Origin: Stratiformator vulcanicus
GTDB taxonomy: Bacteria > Planctomycetota > Planctomycetia > Planctomycetales > Planctomycetaceae
NCBI RefSeq assembly: GCF_007744515.1
Contig: NZ_CP036268.1
Location: forward strand, 347,696 to 411,695
DNA: 64,000 bases
Direction: 5' to 3'
Below, one piece after another: positions 55,175 to 64,000 of the stretch (the first letter of the stretch is position 1; every line of letters begins with the position of its first letter). The position numbers and the translations under genes are program-made. The notes beneath the pieces were generated by a model. That model was given only the letters and a program-made list of their open reading frames with translations. It searched no databases and was not told where the DNA came from.

Positions 55175-57281
55175 CGGGCTGCTCTGATTCGACCGATGAC
55201 GGCTGGCGGCTCATCTCCGCGATCTGCTTCTGCGCGAAGTGCTTTCGCCATGAGCTGTCGGCCCAATGGGCGATGTGAAGTTCTCTGAGTAAGTCGACGT
55301 CACAGATAATGTCGCGCCGGTCGACAGGATCGAGACTCTCCGGCCCGACCTCCATCGCGCGTGCCCTTAATTCCTCGCGACGATCGGAGGAGACTGTCAT
55401 CCCTCCGCGAGTCGCTTCGAGGACGCTGCAGTGCAGCCGGTGGAAGTTCGGGTCGGTCAACAGCAGTCGGAAAATCTCCGCCCGGTCGACGCCCCTTTGA
55501 TTTTTGAGCGAATGCTCGATGCGAGCCTGCTGGTCTCGCAGGATCGCTTGCGGCTGCTGCTCTTCGGGAATCGTCAGTAAGCCTCGATTCCGAAGCCACA
55601 CGCCGAATCCGACATGACTGACAATCATGGAAAGCGGAATCGATAGGGCGAGCGGACTGAGAACCGGCAGGGTCCAAAATAATGAGTTCGGGACAAACAG
55701 GGTGACGAACCAAAGCCCGGCGATCCCCAGCACGGTGTGCCAACGGTGCAGAAAGAACGCATCGCGAATCGACAAGCTGTGATCGCCGCGCTGTTGGGCG
55801 TTCCATTGGACGCGTTTGCCGAGCAGGGTGAGCGCCACGAACGAACTGTGAAACGCCATCATGATCGGAGCCACGAAGATCGAGTGGAGCGTCTCGATCA
55901 TCACGCCCGCCCATAATCGGGTCGCCCCGCCGAACTGCTGCGCCCGACCCGAACGGATGACGTCCAGCCCACCCAGAAACTTCGGAACGATCAGCATCGC
56001 GAAGATCGACAGGAACAACAGCAAAGCTTGCACTGCCCCGGGGATGCCCAGCACCGGCGTCGACAATTCCTGACCGGCGTCCGTCGAAAGCCACACCGAA
56101 GCGGCCATCCCCGCAACTAAAAAGCAAAGCCACATCGGTGACGTCAGAAACGCGACCGCGCCCGAGAACAGATGCCATCGGCTGATCGGCGTCAACGGGC
56201 ACCGCAGGAGGAAATTCAGGTGCTGCAGATTCCCCTGACACCACCGCTGGTCACGCTGAGCGTAGCTGAGCGTTGTGTTGGGAAGTTCTTCAAAGCTGTT
56301 GACGAGGTCGTCGGCGAGAACGACCTTCCACCCGGCCCGTCGTAACAGGGCCGCTTCGACAAAGTCGTGGCTGAGAATCTGACCGCCCAGCGGGGCTTCG
56401 CCCGGGAGTTCGGGCAGTCCGGCATGTTGAATGAAGGGCGCGATACGAATGATCGCGTTATGCCCCCAGTAGTTGCCGTCGTCGCCGCAGAAGAGTCGAT
56501 ATCCCCGCGTGAAGATCGGTCCGTAGACGGCCGCCGAAAACTGCTGAGCCCGCGCAAACAGCGAAGTCCCACCGATCGGTCGCGGCGGAGTTTGCAGCAG
56601 CCCGATCGTCGGATCATCCTCCATCCGGCCGACCATTTCGATCAAAGTCGACGCCGGCACGATGCTGTCGGCGTCGAGCACGATCATGTACCGATAACCG
56701 AGCCCCCAACGCTCGCAGAAGTCGTGCAGATTCCCGGCCTTGCGGGCAAAATTACGCGGGCGGTGGCGGTAAAAGACTTGGGATTGCTCCAGATCGTTTC
56801 CTCCGCTCAGGCGAGACCACGCGAGTTCTTCTTCGAGCCAGACATCGGGGTCGGTTGAATCGCTGAGGATAAAGAAGTCAAAGTTTGGTCCGGCACCCGC
56901 GTTGGCCAAGTCATCTTTCATTGCCTGCAGACCGGCAAGCACACGCGCCGAGTCTTCGTTATAAACGGGCATGATGATCGCCGTTCGCGCCAGCTTCGAT
57001 GCGTCGCGCGAATGGTCGATAGGGGCCGCGTTATACTCGCCGTGGTGAACTTCACGATCGATGAATCCGACGATAGCCGTCGCAAAGCCGTACAGAACCC
57101 AACCCGTTAGTGCGGCGAACAACGCGGTGAGCAGAATGTCCGTTCCGCCGAGCCCGTCCGTCGCGACGACGTCAATGAACACGAAGGCGAACAGAATGGT
57201 TCCGATCACCGCCGTGCCGATGATCCAGTCGCGCGGCTGACTAACGATCGATCGGGTGAGTTTATTGAGAATTTGGTGCAT
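55149..57281 (-). CDS. opgH: Periplasmic-glucan glucosyltransferase OpgH
   Basis: 710 aa inner-membrane family-2 glycosyltransferase, synthesising linear beta-glucan backbone from UDP-glucose. After two N-terminal TM helices comes the catalytic domain: ARTAIIMPVYNED, FFILSDSTDP, MIVLDADSIVP, SHDFVEAALLRRAGW and the QRDQRWCQGN substrate motif. Further TM helices and a C-terminal cytosolic region with LPVLSPLALSIPLS and the SLDPVDR stretch follow. It lacks the long cytosolic N-terminal region of E. coli OpgH (847 aa). The AAAGG Shine-Dalgarno supports ATG 57281. Last gene of the opgG - unknown - opgH operon. Confidence 0.93.
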   Translation of the reverse strand: MHQILNKLTRSIVSQPRDWIIGTAVIGTILFAFVFIDVVATDGLGGTDILLTALFAALTGWVLYGFATAIVGFIDREVHHGEYNAAPIDHSRDASKLARTAIIMPVYNEDSARVLAGLQAMKDDLANAGAGPNFDFFILSDSTDPDVWLEEELAWSRLSGGNDLEQSQVFYRHRPRNFARKAGNLHDFCERWGLGYRYMIVLDADSIVPASTLIEMVGRMEDDPTIGLLQTPPRPIGGTSLFARAQQFSAAVYGPIFTRGYRLFCGDDGNYWGHNAIIRIAPFIQHAGLPELPGEAPLGGQILSHDFVEAALLRRAGWKVVLADDLVNSFEELPNTTLSYAQRDQRWCQGNLQHLNFLLRCPLTPISRWHLFSGAVAFLTSPMWLCFLVAGMAASVWLSTDAGQELSTPVLGIPGAVQALLLFLSIFAMLIVPKFLGGLDVIRSGRAQQFGGATRLWAGVMIETLHSIFVAPIMMAFHSSFVALTLLGKRVQWNAQQRGDHSLSIRDAFFLHRWHTVLGIAGLWFVTLFVPNSLFWTLPVLSPLALSIPLSMIVSHVGFGVWLRNRGLLTIPEEQQPQAILRDQQARIEHSLKNQRGVDRAEIFRLLLTDPNFHRLHCSVLEATRGGMTVSSDRREELRARAMEVGPESLDPVDRRDIICDVDLLRELHIAHWADSSWRKHFAQKQIAEMSRQPSSVESEQPATAPLTAL

Positions 57282-57410
57282 GAAAGCCTTTGAGTCTTTA
57301 TGCAGTCAGGGAGACGTTTCCAAATGCCGTCAATCAACCGACATCACCCGCTTGTTGGAGCGATTCGCTACGATTGTGTGATTTGGCGACGTTCTTAGGT
57401 GGCGAAGTTT

Positions 57411-58010
57411 TCAGATCCCAAACGCACGCTTGATCGATCGGAGTCGGGGCGTCCAAGCCGAGCGCGCCAGCCGCCAATAGGCTTTGCGAAGCAGGACCGG
57501 CGGGCGGTCGATCGGTTGCGGATGCATCTTTGTCGGCACTTCGACGGGAACGATATCTCGGGCGATCGTCTGCAGAATGCGATCGGCAGCATGGGTCGCC
57601 TGGGGCGAGCCTTCCCAGGCGCCGGGAAATTCGTCGAAGACTTTTCGCAGGATCATCGCGACGTCGGTCGGCACGGTCATCGGCTCTGATTGAAGGCCGG
57701 TCCGTCGGCGATAAAACCGCCGCGTCACCTCATCAAATTCGTCGATCGCCTGTTCGACGCATTGATGCACCAGGGCGTAACCCTCGAGCATTTCGCCATC
57801 GGCGGTCTTCTCACAGCATTGATCGACGATCCGCTTTGTGACCGTCGCGATCTCATCAGGTTCACGCATTCCACACGAAGTCAGATACGCAGCAACGACG
57901 CGACGCGCACATCGCGAGTCCCACTCGTTGAGGCGATTTGCTTCGTCACAAACCGACGGCTGCTGCGATTGTGCAGCAGTGTTGGTTTCGTTGACGATTA
58001 CGGCTGACAT
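57411..58010 (-). CDS. Unknown protein encoded between opgG and opgH
   Basis: 199 aa from ATG 58010, chosen for the GGAG five bases before it; ATG 58022 and 58058 are alternatives. Its start overlaps the end of opgG by 13 bp, so it belongs to the glucan operon. No signal peptide or TM helix. It is Arg/Cys-containing and mostly helical (RVVAAYLTSCGMREPDEIA, CVEQAIDEFDEVTRRFYRRR), ending in a basic tail. I do not recognise the family. By position it could regulate OpgH or replace the cytosolic N-terminal part missing from this OpgH; that is inference. Confidence 0.75.
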   Translation of the reverse strand: MSAVIVNETNTAAQSQQPSVCDEANRLNEWDSRCARRVVAAYLTSCGMREPDEIATVTKRIVDQCCEKTADGEMLEGYALVHQCVEQAIDEFDEVTRRFYRRRTGLQSEPMTVPTDVAMILRKVFDEFPGAWEGSPQATHAADRILQTIARDIVPVEVPTKMHPQPIDRPPVLLRKAYWRLARSAWTPRLRSIKRAFGI

Positions 58011-59683
58011 CGGTAGCTCCATGTTTCTGAAAGAAAGTCTTTGCCGGAGACGAGGCACGCCCGTGCTTCGCCTGACAGTTCCGTTCCGGCTTGCAGGTCA
58101 AAGACTGCAACGATCGTTCCATCTTCAGCGCGCCGGACCAGCGGTCCGGCGATTAAGCGGTCTTTCGGCGTGACGAGAACGTCAAAGTCGCGATCTCTCG
58201 CCGAGTCATCTAATCCTCCGCCACCGAAGGTCAGCATGACCTTCGCCACATCCTGCTTCGCGTTGTAAGTCACGGAAGAGCTCAGTACGCGTCCTCCGGA
58301 AAAGGCCGGAGGATTCCCAGAGCAAAACAGCAGGTCGTATTTCAGGTCGATGACGTCGTCTGCGAGGATCGGCCGCTCCGGTACCCAGAACGCCGCGATG
58401 TTATCGATCCACTCACCGGGTGATTCGATTTCGAGCAGTTCGACGCGTCCGCGACCAAGCGATTGCTTCGGTTCGACCCATATCGAATATCTCCGATGAT
58501 AAAGGGCCTCATCATCTCGGTAGTTGTCATAAGACTGATCGCGTTGCAGCAGTCCGAAACCCCGCAGTCCGTCAAATTCGAAGACTGAGCGTGTGGTCGT
58601 CGACGGGCACCGCAGCGGACGCCACAACCACTCTCCGCTCTCGGACCAACAAAGCAAGCCGTCGGCATCATGGACTTCAGGGCGGCTATCGCCCGAAGGC
58701 GGCGGCGTTCCATCCCCCCACATGAACATGCTGGTGATGGGGGCGATGCACAACTTGCCGATCTGATGCCGGGCTTTCAGCCGAGCGGTGACATCGAGCC
58801 GGGTGGTGTCTCCCGGGTAGATGTCGAACCGATACGCACCGGTGATCCCGGCACTGTCGAGCAATGCCCACGCTCGGACGCGCTCGGCGTCGGGCTTCGG
58901 ACGTTCGACCCAATACTCTCGAAAACTCGGAAACTGCTCCGGCATATTCGAGGCGGTGTCGATGGCCAATCCGCGGGCGGAGGAACCATAGATATGATCC
59001 GATCCGAGGGCGCGAAAATAGGTCGCACCTAAGAAGCTGGCCACCTCTCGATAGCTCTCTTCTCCTTGAAAAATGGAGTTCAAGCGGATGCCCGCGTAGC
59101 CGAACTGTTCGGGGATTTGATCGCGTTTGACGACGTCATCAAGATACCAGAACAGGTCGGGATCAAACGCGATTGGCTTGATCTCCGGCTGTCGCTCGGC
59201 ATTAGCTTCAACGGTCGGATCGCCGGAGCCGATCGCAGGGGCCGCGGCTGAGTCCGCAACAGAGTCGGACAGCACCTGCCACACCCGCACCGGCTCTTTG
59301 AAGATATACCCGGCGTGGAATAGGTCGAGAATCCAGCCGAGGTCATCCCCCTTCCAGAACTGCTTGTCCGGATCGAAGATGATCTTTCGGTAGCCGTCGT
59401 AATCGATGTCGGCCAGCGGGCCGGAGACGATCGGGATGGCCCCTTCACGCGGGCCACGGGCGATCGCGGTTTGCCAGACTTTCTCAAAGACCGGGTCGAC
59501 GTCAGGCGGCGGAGAATTCCCGCCATAAATGTGCGGCCCGGTCGGGACGGCTACCGTCTGCTCTACGTCCGAGGAGCGCGAAGCGACGAACACAATGATG
59601 ATGACCGCAGCGCAGAATAAACCGATCGCCGCCGACTTCCATGGCGGGGCTGAACGTCGTTCTGTCTTCGAAACCGTAGCCAC
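57998..59683 (-). CDS. opgG: Periplasmic glucan biosynthesis protein OpgG
   Basis: 561 aa from GTG 59683, with AGGAAGAA upstream. A single N-terminal hydrophobic helix (SAAIGLFCAAVIIIVFVASR) may be a signal anchor rather than a cleaved Sec signal. The OpgG/MdoG-type beta-sandwich sequence is recognised by YDGYRKIIFDPDKQFW, FGYAGIRLNSIF, ASFLGATYFRALGSDHIYG, SARGLAIDTA, ITSMFMWGDG, GFGLLQRDQSYDNYRD and ERPILADDVIDLKY. It acts with OpgH in osmoregulated periplasmic glucan synthesis or branching. First gene of the operon. Confidence 0.93.
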   Translation of the reverse strand: MATVSKTERRSAPPWKSAAIGLFCAAVIIIVFVASRSSDVEQTVAVPTGPHIYGGNSPPPDVDPVFEKVWQTAIARGPREGAIPIVSGPLADIDYDGYRKIIFDPDKQFWKGDDLGWILDLFHAGYIFKEPVRVWQVLSDSVADSAAAPAIGSGDPTVEANAERQPEIKPIAFDPDLFWYLDDVVKRDQIPEQFGYAGIRLNSIFQGEESYREVASFLGATYFRALGSDHIYGSSARGLAIDTASNMPEQFPSFREYWVERPKPDAERVRAWALLDSAGITGAYRFDIYPGDTTRLDVTARLKARHQIGKLCIAPITSMFMWGDGTPPPSGDSRPEVHDADGLLCWSESGEWLWRPLRCPSTTTRSVFEFDGLRGFGLLQRDQSYDNYRDDEALYHRRYSIWVEPKQSLGRGRVELLEIESPGEWIDNIAAFWVPERPILADDVIDLKYDLLFCSGNPPAFSGGRVLSSSVTYNAKQDVAKVMLTFGGGGLDDSARDRDFDVLVTPKDRLIAGPLVRRAEDGTIVAVFDLQAGTELSGEARACLVSGKDFLSETWSYRCQP

Positions 59684-60691
59684 TTCTTCCTACTGCAACT
59701 TTCCGCCGACCCGTGAGGCCGGCCATCGGCTTAAAAAGCGAGAGTCGATTTCGACGGGACGCCATTGAAGCCATTGTTCCTGAGTTTTGTCGCAGCGCTC
59801 GCATCATCAGATCCTCATCCGATCGTGAGCGCGACCTGACCGATCGAATATGCGCAGCATCGTCGAACGGCGCGCACTCTCAAGAGTGAAAACATTAAAT
59901 TTTGATCGAGTCGACGCATCCATAACTGTTGAGGTGGACGCCTTGCATTTTCAACGTGGCAAAATCGCGCGAAGACGTTGGAAAACGCTGGGAAATTGCG
60001 CGTTTCTGCGTCAGTGACGCAAAATAGATCGCAAGATCGGTTCGACTCCGGGCAAGAGTCTCCCGACCGGGTACGTCCGGGTTTCCCCGATGTCTTGGAG
60101 GGCAAATACCCTGTTACGTCCAAGCGGAGTTGCGAACGGCCGACCTGCGCCGCCTTTTCAACTGGTCGTTTTCGAAGGTTTTCAGGCATCAGCAACGCGC
60201 TTTTACGCTGCATTCGACACATTCAACGAGACCAAACTCGAATGCTTGCTAAGCGGCTTACTGATGATGGATTTAAAAACGCACAGGCGACATAAAGTTG
60301 AATCATAAGGTTGAATCAAATCGTCCTTCTGGCGATCGATCTGTCATCGATTGATGCCCTCTGCCCGCCTCCGCCGCAGAGGCGAATGTCGCAATGACAT
60401 CGACGCTTCACCCACAGGTCATTTTTTCAATGAGATCGTCGGTCGGTGTGTCGGAACCGTCTAGCCACAACGGAAATGCCCGTAATCTTGTGGGGGAAGC
60501 AATCACGTCAGCACGGGTGACGAGTCGTGATGCCGTCGCGACGCTCAACCGTTCCAGGCCAGTCGAGCCGTACTGCGGATCGTCAGCAATTCGGCAAATT
60601 TCAACGAAATTGTGCGTCGATGCGATTCGCTCGCGAACCTCCGGAAGTACCCTTGCGGTCTCTCGGTAAGATTCAGAAGATATTGCTCTCC
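59684..60691. other. One-kilobase intergenic region before tRNA-Ser
   Basis: No supported gene on either strand; the frames present lack start signals and family motifs. It contains a 15-bp palindrome TGCGTCAGTGACGCA (60007-60021) and two direct copies of GTTGAATCA (60297-60305, 60310-60318). It holds the opgG promoter on the minus strand and the tRNA promoter on the plus strand. Confidence 0.5.
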
Positions 60692-60777
<86 letters not shown>

Positions 60778-60855
60778 TTTTGTTTTCACCGCTACGCGTA
60801 ACACGTTTCGCTGAGGCATGTTACGTAAGACAATAGCCATCGTCGATGCTTCCCG

Positions 60856-60883
60856 GTGCACGATTGGTGCACAACTTGTGCAC
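60856..60883. promoter_or_regulatory. Three GTGCAC palindromes at 11-bp spacing
   Basis: GTGCAC occurs at 60856-60861, 60867-60872 and 60878-60883, exactly one helical turn apart, ending 13 bp before the recombinase start. This phasing suggests a cooperative protein-binding site (operator or recombinase arm site). Confidence 0.55.
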
Positions 60884-60896
60884 GGGAGTGTATCCG

Positions 60897-62210
60897 ATGG
60901 CGCCGAAGAAGATCGCCCGCCGACAGAAAGTCGGCCGCGTGAGTGTCTATCTCCACCACGCTAGTTGGTGGCTCTATTATCGGGAGCTTGGTACCCCGGT
61001 CAGGCGGCGGTGTTCGAGCGACCGTGATGTCGCGCTTGAAACAGCCGCACGTGTCAATGCGCAGCTCGCAAGGGGTTGTCCCCAAGAAGCGACGTTCGTT
61101 CCCATTTCTATCGGAGAACTGAGGCGACGCTTTCTCGAATACCACGAAGACGTCGCCCGCTCATCAGTGGCGACGGTACGTCGCTACGAGGCAGCGACCG
61201 ATCACCTCAGCAAATTCGCGGGATCATCACCAGCTCACTTGCTCGACGTGGAGGCGTTCGCGAAGCACCTACGGTCGATCGAGGTGCCGCCCAATGGCCA
61301 TCCGCATACAGCCTGTCGCCCACTGCGAGAGAAGGGGGTTCGGTACATTCTCGAAGTTTGTCGAGGAATGTATTCCTATGCGAAGCGGTCGCGAAACTTG
61401 CCCGCATACGAGGAGAATCCTTTCAGCAGGATTCGGATCGATCGCCTCCCGGCTACGGACTCAAAACCGATTTTCGTATTTGACGAAGTTGAAGAGGAGA
61501 AGTTCCTCCGGGTAGCCGACGCATTCGACTTCGCCATCCACTTCGTTCTGGCGAAAACAGGCCTGCGACCCGGCGAATTGGTTCATTTGATGGTCGATGA
61601 CGTCCACCCCGATGACGCGCTGCTGACAGTACGGAATCGACCGCAACTGGGGTGGAGAACCAAGACCGGACAAGAGCGGATCGTCCCACTGGTCAAACCG
61701 GTCTGCGTGCTGCTTCGCTGCGTTGTCGGCCATCGACACGGTGGCCCTTTATTTCTGCGACGACGATTCCATCTCGGCGAAACCGCTGAATTGCAATCGG
61801 AATCGGAAATGTCGGCCGCACTCCTTGAGCAAGGTCGCGGCAAAAACCGGCTGACGCGACGGGAACTCGCTACCGAAGCCCGCCGCGTCTGGCGGGACGC
61901 AGGGGCGTTGAAAACCGACGATATCCGAAAGTCGATGATCCGGACCGCTCGTCGTGCGGGACTCATCGGCGTGACCTGCCCAAAGTCTTGGCGTCACACG
62001 TTTGCCACACTGCTGCAGGAAGCTGAAGTCGATCCCGTCGTGCGGCAATTGCTACTCGGGCACAAGGTGACCGACTCGACCGAATTGGGCATGACAGCGC
62101 GCTACACACACACCCGCCTTCGGACGCTGCGGCTTCAGCTCGAACGAGCGATTTCGCTTCGCCCGCAAACCTTGAACCTCGCACGCAATCACACAGAGGA
62201 CCACAAATAA
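60897..62210 (+). CDS. Tyrosine recombinase/integrase
   Basis: 437 aa from ATG 60897 (GGGAG upstream); a start at 60846 would read through the GTGCAC sites. An N-terminal core-binding SAM-like domain spans about residues 60-170. The catalytic domain has Arg224 (TGLRPGELV), Arg366 ([10 protein letters not shown]), His389 (LLGHK) and Tyr403 (ARYTHT). The His of the HxxR box is Lys363, a substitution I associate with planctomycete integrases. It should catalyse integration/excision at the adjacent tRNA-Ser. The stop overlaps the next start (TAATG). Confidence 0.92.
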   Translation: MAPKKIARRQKVGRVSVYLHHASWWLYYRELGTPVRRRCSSDRDVALETAARVNAQLARGCPQEATFVPISIGELRRRFLEYHEDVARSSVATVRRYEAATDHLSKFAGSSPAHLLDVEAFAKHLRSIEVPPNGHPHTACRPLREKGVRYILEVCRGMYSYAKRSRNLPAYEENPFSRIRIDRLPATDSKPIFVFDEVEEEKFLRVADAFDFAIHFVLAKTGLRPGELVHLMVDDVHPDDALLTVRNRPQLGWRTKTGQERIVPLVKPVCVLLRCVVGHRHGGPLFLRRRFHLGETAELQSESEMSAALLEQGRGKNRLTRRELATEARRVWRDAGALKTDDIRKSMIRTARRAGLIGVTCPKSWRHTFATLLQEAEVDPVVRQLLLGHKVTDSTELGMTARYTHTRLRTLRLQLERAISLRPQTLNLARNHTEDHK

Positions 62211-62794
62211 TGCACACTTTTATTAACGCCTCGCGGCCCGACGGCATTCTACGAGTGCTTAAACCCGGCAGAATCTCTACGCCAAACCAACGCGATGAAG
62301 CTATTCAAGCCAAGAACGACACTGTCGAACAATGGCTTAGACAGCGATTTGACGGCGAGATCGAGTTCAAATACGTGTCACAGCAGGTCAGCGGCTATTC
62401 CTGTCAAAACGAGGTCTATAGTCAATCGCTTGCCTTTGTGTGTGACCAGTGGCCCGATTTGGTGGTCGTAACCGAAATCCGGGAAATCGTGAGGGAGCCA
62501 TCTCGCCAGCACACTTTTATCAACACATGTGTTGATAACGATGTTCGACTTATCTCTATCCGAGGAGCACTCGATACGGCAGATCCCAATTGGCGGCAGA
62601 GCGCCTGCGTCGGTGCACTACTTGAAAGCATGGCGCCGGCCGAAGCCTCTGAACGGGTCAAGGAAATGGCGGCATATAGTTTTAAGCGGGGAGGAATGAC
62701 TCTCAAGGTCAGATTCGGCTACGAGAAAATCCCCGTAAACGAACGAGTCGTCGAGAAGAACGGCGATTGCGTCGCCATTCGGAAACTGACCTAA
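62210..62794 (+). CDS. Large serine recombinase, catalytic N-terminal part ending at an in-frame TAA
   Basis: 194 aa. The ATG overlaps the integrase stop. The resolvase-type catalytic domain has Ser23 in GRISTPNQ, then YVSQQVSGYS, a segment with EIREIVREPSRQHTF and VRLISIRGALDTAD. The domain is complete, but the frame stops at TAA 62792-62794, exactly where the recombinase domain should begin. The next 395 codons in the same frame are open and continue the family pattern. So this is either a disrupted gene, a sequencing error, or a product completed by readthrough or reinitiation. Confidence 0.75.
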   Translation: MHTFINASRPDGILRVLKPGRISTPNQRDEAIQAKNDTVEQWLRQRFDGEIEFKYVSQQVSGYSCQNEVYSQSLAFVCDQWPDLVVVTEIREIVREPSRQHTFINTCVDNDVRLISIRGALDTADPNWRQSACVGALLESMAPAEASERVKEMAAYSFKRGGMTLKVRFGYEKIPVNERVVEKNGDCVAIRKLT

Positions 62795-62815
62795 TGTACC
62801 CCTGTCATCCAAAAA

Positions 62816-64000
62816 ATGTACCAAATGGCGATCGTCGGAAAAAGTGCTGTGCAAATAGCGGAATGGCTCAACGAATCGGGTGTGAAACCGGGACGATACA
62901 CTCAATTGCAGCAATGGTCATCGAAGACTGTTGGTAACCTTCTTCGAGATCGACTTCTTTATGGACTCCGGCGGTTTGGCAAGCAGAAGTCACGTTGGCT
63001 GCTCAATGCCGGAAAATACAGGATCGAAAAGAATCCGAACCCTGATGAAGATTACCGGCCCGAACTCGCCCACATAACAGAGGAGCAGTTCGATAAGCTC
63101 CAAGACGCCCTTGATCGCCGCAAGCGGGGTGGTCAAAAAACCGGAAAAGAAAATCCACTTTATGGAAAGCCGCGGAGCCGAACGAAGTGGCCGGGACAAA
63201 CCGCTAGCTGCAGTGTCTGCGGCGAACGAATGCACTCGGACGGTCGTCACCTCCGATGCAAAGACTCAGCAGTTCAATACGGGTCGAAGTGCTGGAATCA
63301 TGTGAAGGCCAAGAACGAAGTGGTAGTCAATGAGGTAATACCGTGGTTGACCTCCTTAATAAGAGAAAACCCTGAATTTCTACAGGAGGCTATCTCGGCC
63401 TGTTGGGTCGAATATCAACGCGAAATCGACGGTCTCGGCGCGGAGGCAAAAAAGATCAGCAAGCAAATGGCGAGTCTTGAACGAGAGCTAAAGAATTTGA
63501 CACAGGCGATCCGTCTTGCCGATACTTCGGGCAAGTCGTTGCCGACTTTGCTTGATGCAGTTGAAGTGACTCAGAATCAGCTTTCTGACCTTAAAACCTG
63601 GAAAGAGGAGAACACACTTGTCGTGTCGCAGCGACGGTATGCTTCCATCGGGGCGGTTTCGGCACACTTTGACAACGCCTTTCTCGAACTCGCGCGAACG
63701 TCGCTAGATTTTGCGGAGGTTCTCCGTGATCTCATGCCGACGTTCGAAATTTTTCCCGTAAAAGCTCTGGACTCCAATCAGGTTCGACCTATGGGGGAAG
63801 TGGTTGCTTCAATACCCTGCGGCCCAGACTTGTCGGACCGTCAAGAGTTTCGGAAGCGCTTTTATCTATTTCAGCCCTCCAAACCGATTCAGCTGCTGGA
63901 CTCGATAAAAGAAATGCGAATGGAACATCCCGACTGGTCACGGTGCCAAATTATGAAAGCGGTTGGCGAACGCAAATCGACAGTCGAGCGGAGTATTTTT
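62816..64000 (+). CDS. Large serine recombinase, C-terminal part (runs off the edge)
   Basis: 395 codons open to the window end, in the same frame as 62210-62794. ATG 62816 is the first start after the TAA. The sequence begins MYQMAIVGKSAVQIAEWLNE (recombinase domain) and includes ELAHITEEQFDKLQDAL. A zinc-ribbon follows with C-x2-C (CSVCGER) and two later Cys (LRCKDS and SKCWNH), then a long coiled coil (about residues 190-260). These are the DNA-binding parts of large serine recombinases. It has no catalytic Ser of its own. Confidence 0.75.
   Translation, partial: MYQMAIVGKSAVQIAEWLNESGVKPGRYTQLQQWSSKTVGNLLRDRLLYGLRRFGKQKSRWLLNAGKYRIEKNPNPDEDYRPELAHITEEQFDKLQDALDRRKRGGQKTGKENPLYGKPRSRTKWPGQTASCSVCGERMHSDGRHLRCKDSAVQYGSKCWNHVKAKNEVVVNEVIPWLTSLIRENPEFLQEAISACWVEYQREIDGLGAEAKKISKQMASLERELKNLTQAIRLADTSGKSLPTLLDAVEVTQNQLSDLKTWKEENTLVVSQRRYASIGAVSAHFDNAFLELARTSLDFAEVLRDLMPTFEIFPVKALDSNQVRPMGEVVASIPCGPDLSDRQEFRKRFYLFQPSKPIQLLDSIKEMRMEHPDWSRCQIMKAVGERKSTVERSIF

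Noticed and set aside
60040-60075. tRNA-like T-arm motif GGTTCGACTCC
   Set aside because: No acceptor stem or anticodon arm could be folded around it.
59815-60222. 135-aa minus-strand frame in the gap before tRNA-Ser
   Set aside because: Unusual amino-acid composition, no Shine-Dalgarno and no family similarity; treated as non-coding.

Overview
The window looks like chromosome from a planctomycete. This is inferred from gene families typical of that phylum: DUF1559 pilin-like proteins, a one-step sulfatase, a DUF1080 (3-keto-disaccharide hydrolase fold) secreted protein, HEAT-repeat lipoproteins, a Cys-rich BBP2-type outer-membrane barrel, and a giant cadherin-like repeat protein. Base composition is moderately GC-rich, with a more AT-rich tail after about 60.8 kb.

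Layout. 1-17.3 kb: a giant surface-type repeat protein (about 4950 codons, open at the left edge). Its first ~50 codons instead resemble the start of a tRNA methylthiotransferase (MtaB/MiaB type). It overlaps by 4 bp a membrane GGDEF/HD signalling protein. 17.5-22 kb: an acyl-AMP ligase plus PLP decarboxylase on the + strand, facing an ACP plus GNAT pair on the - strand. Together these resemble the ligase/decarboxylase/ACP/acetyltransferase set known beside exosortase systems, but no exosortase is present. 22.2-25.6 kb: a secreted sulfatase, a small monohaem c-type protein and the E2 subunit of 2-oxoglutarate dehydrogenase. 25.7-31.4 kb: a three-gene type I secretion-like operon (ABC protein, HlyD-like, TolC-like) whose ABC protein has lost its ATPase motifs. 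31.8-43.2 kb: glutamate decarboxylase, an unknown protein, a three-gene operon with two membrane-anchored DUF1559-like proteins, a LOG-family protein, a STAS protein and two HEAT-type exported proteins.

43.6-50.4 kb: a histone-deacetylase-family hydrolase, a classical DUF1559 pseudopilin with a coupled small lipoprotein, an HtrA/DegP protease, a TPR protein, an acyl-CoA-dehydrogenase-like protein and a secreted protein. 50.4-50.6 kb: two hairpins flank about 22 copies of a 7-bp tandem repeat. 50.7-54 kb: an Amt ammonium transporter and the Cys-rich barrel. 54.5-59.7 kb: a DUF1080 protein, then opgG - unknown - opgH for periplasmic glucan synthesis. 60.7-64 kb: tRNA-Ser(CGA), immediately followed by an integrated element. 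This element has a tyrosine recombinase translationally coupled to a large serine recombinase. The serine recombinase carries one in-frame TAA and runs off the right edge.

The most unusual items are the MtaB-giant protein junction, the mosaic structure of the giant gene, the ATPase-dead ABC protein in an otherwise intact secretion operon, the gene inserted between opgG and opgH, and the coupled tyrosine/serine recombinases with three evenly spaced GTGCAC sites.
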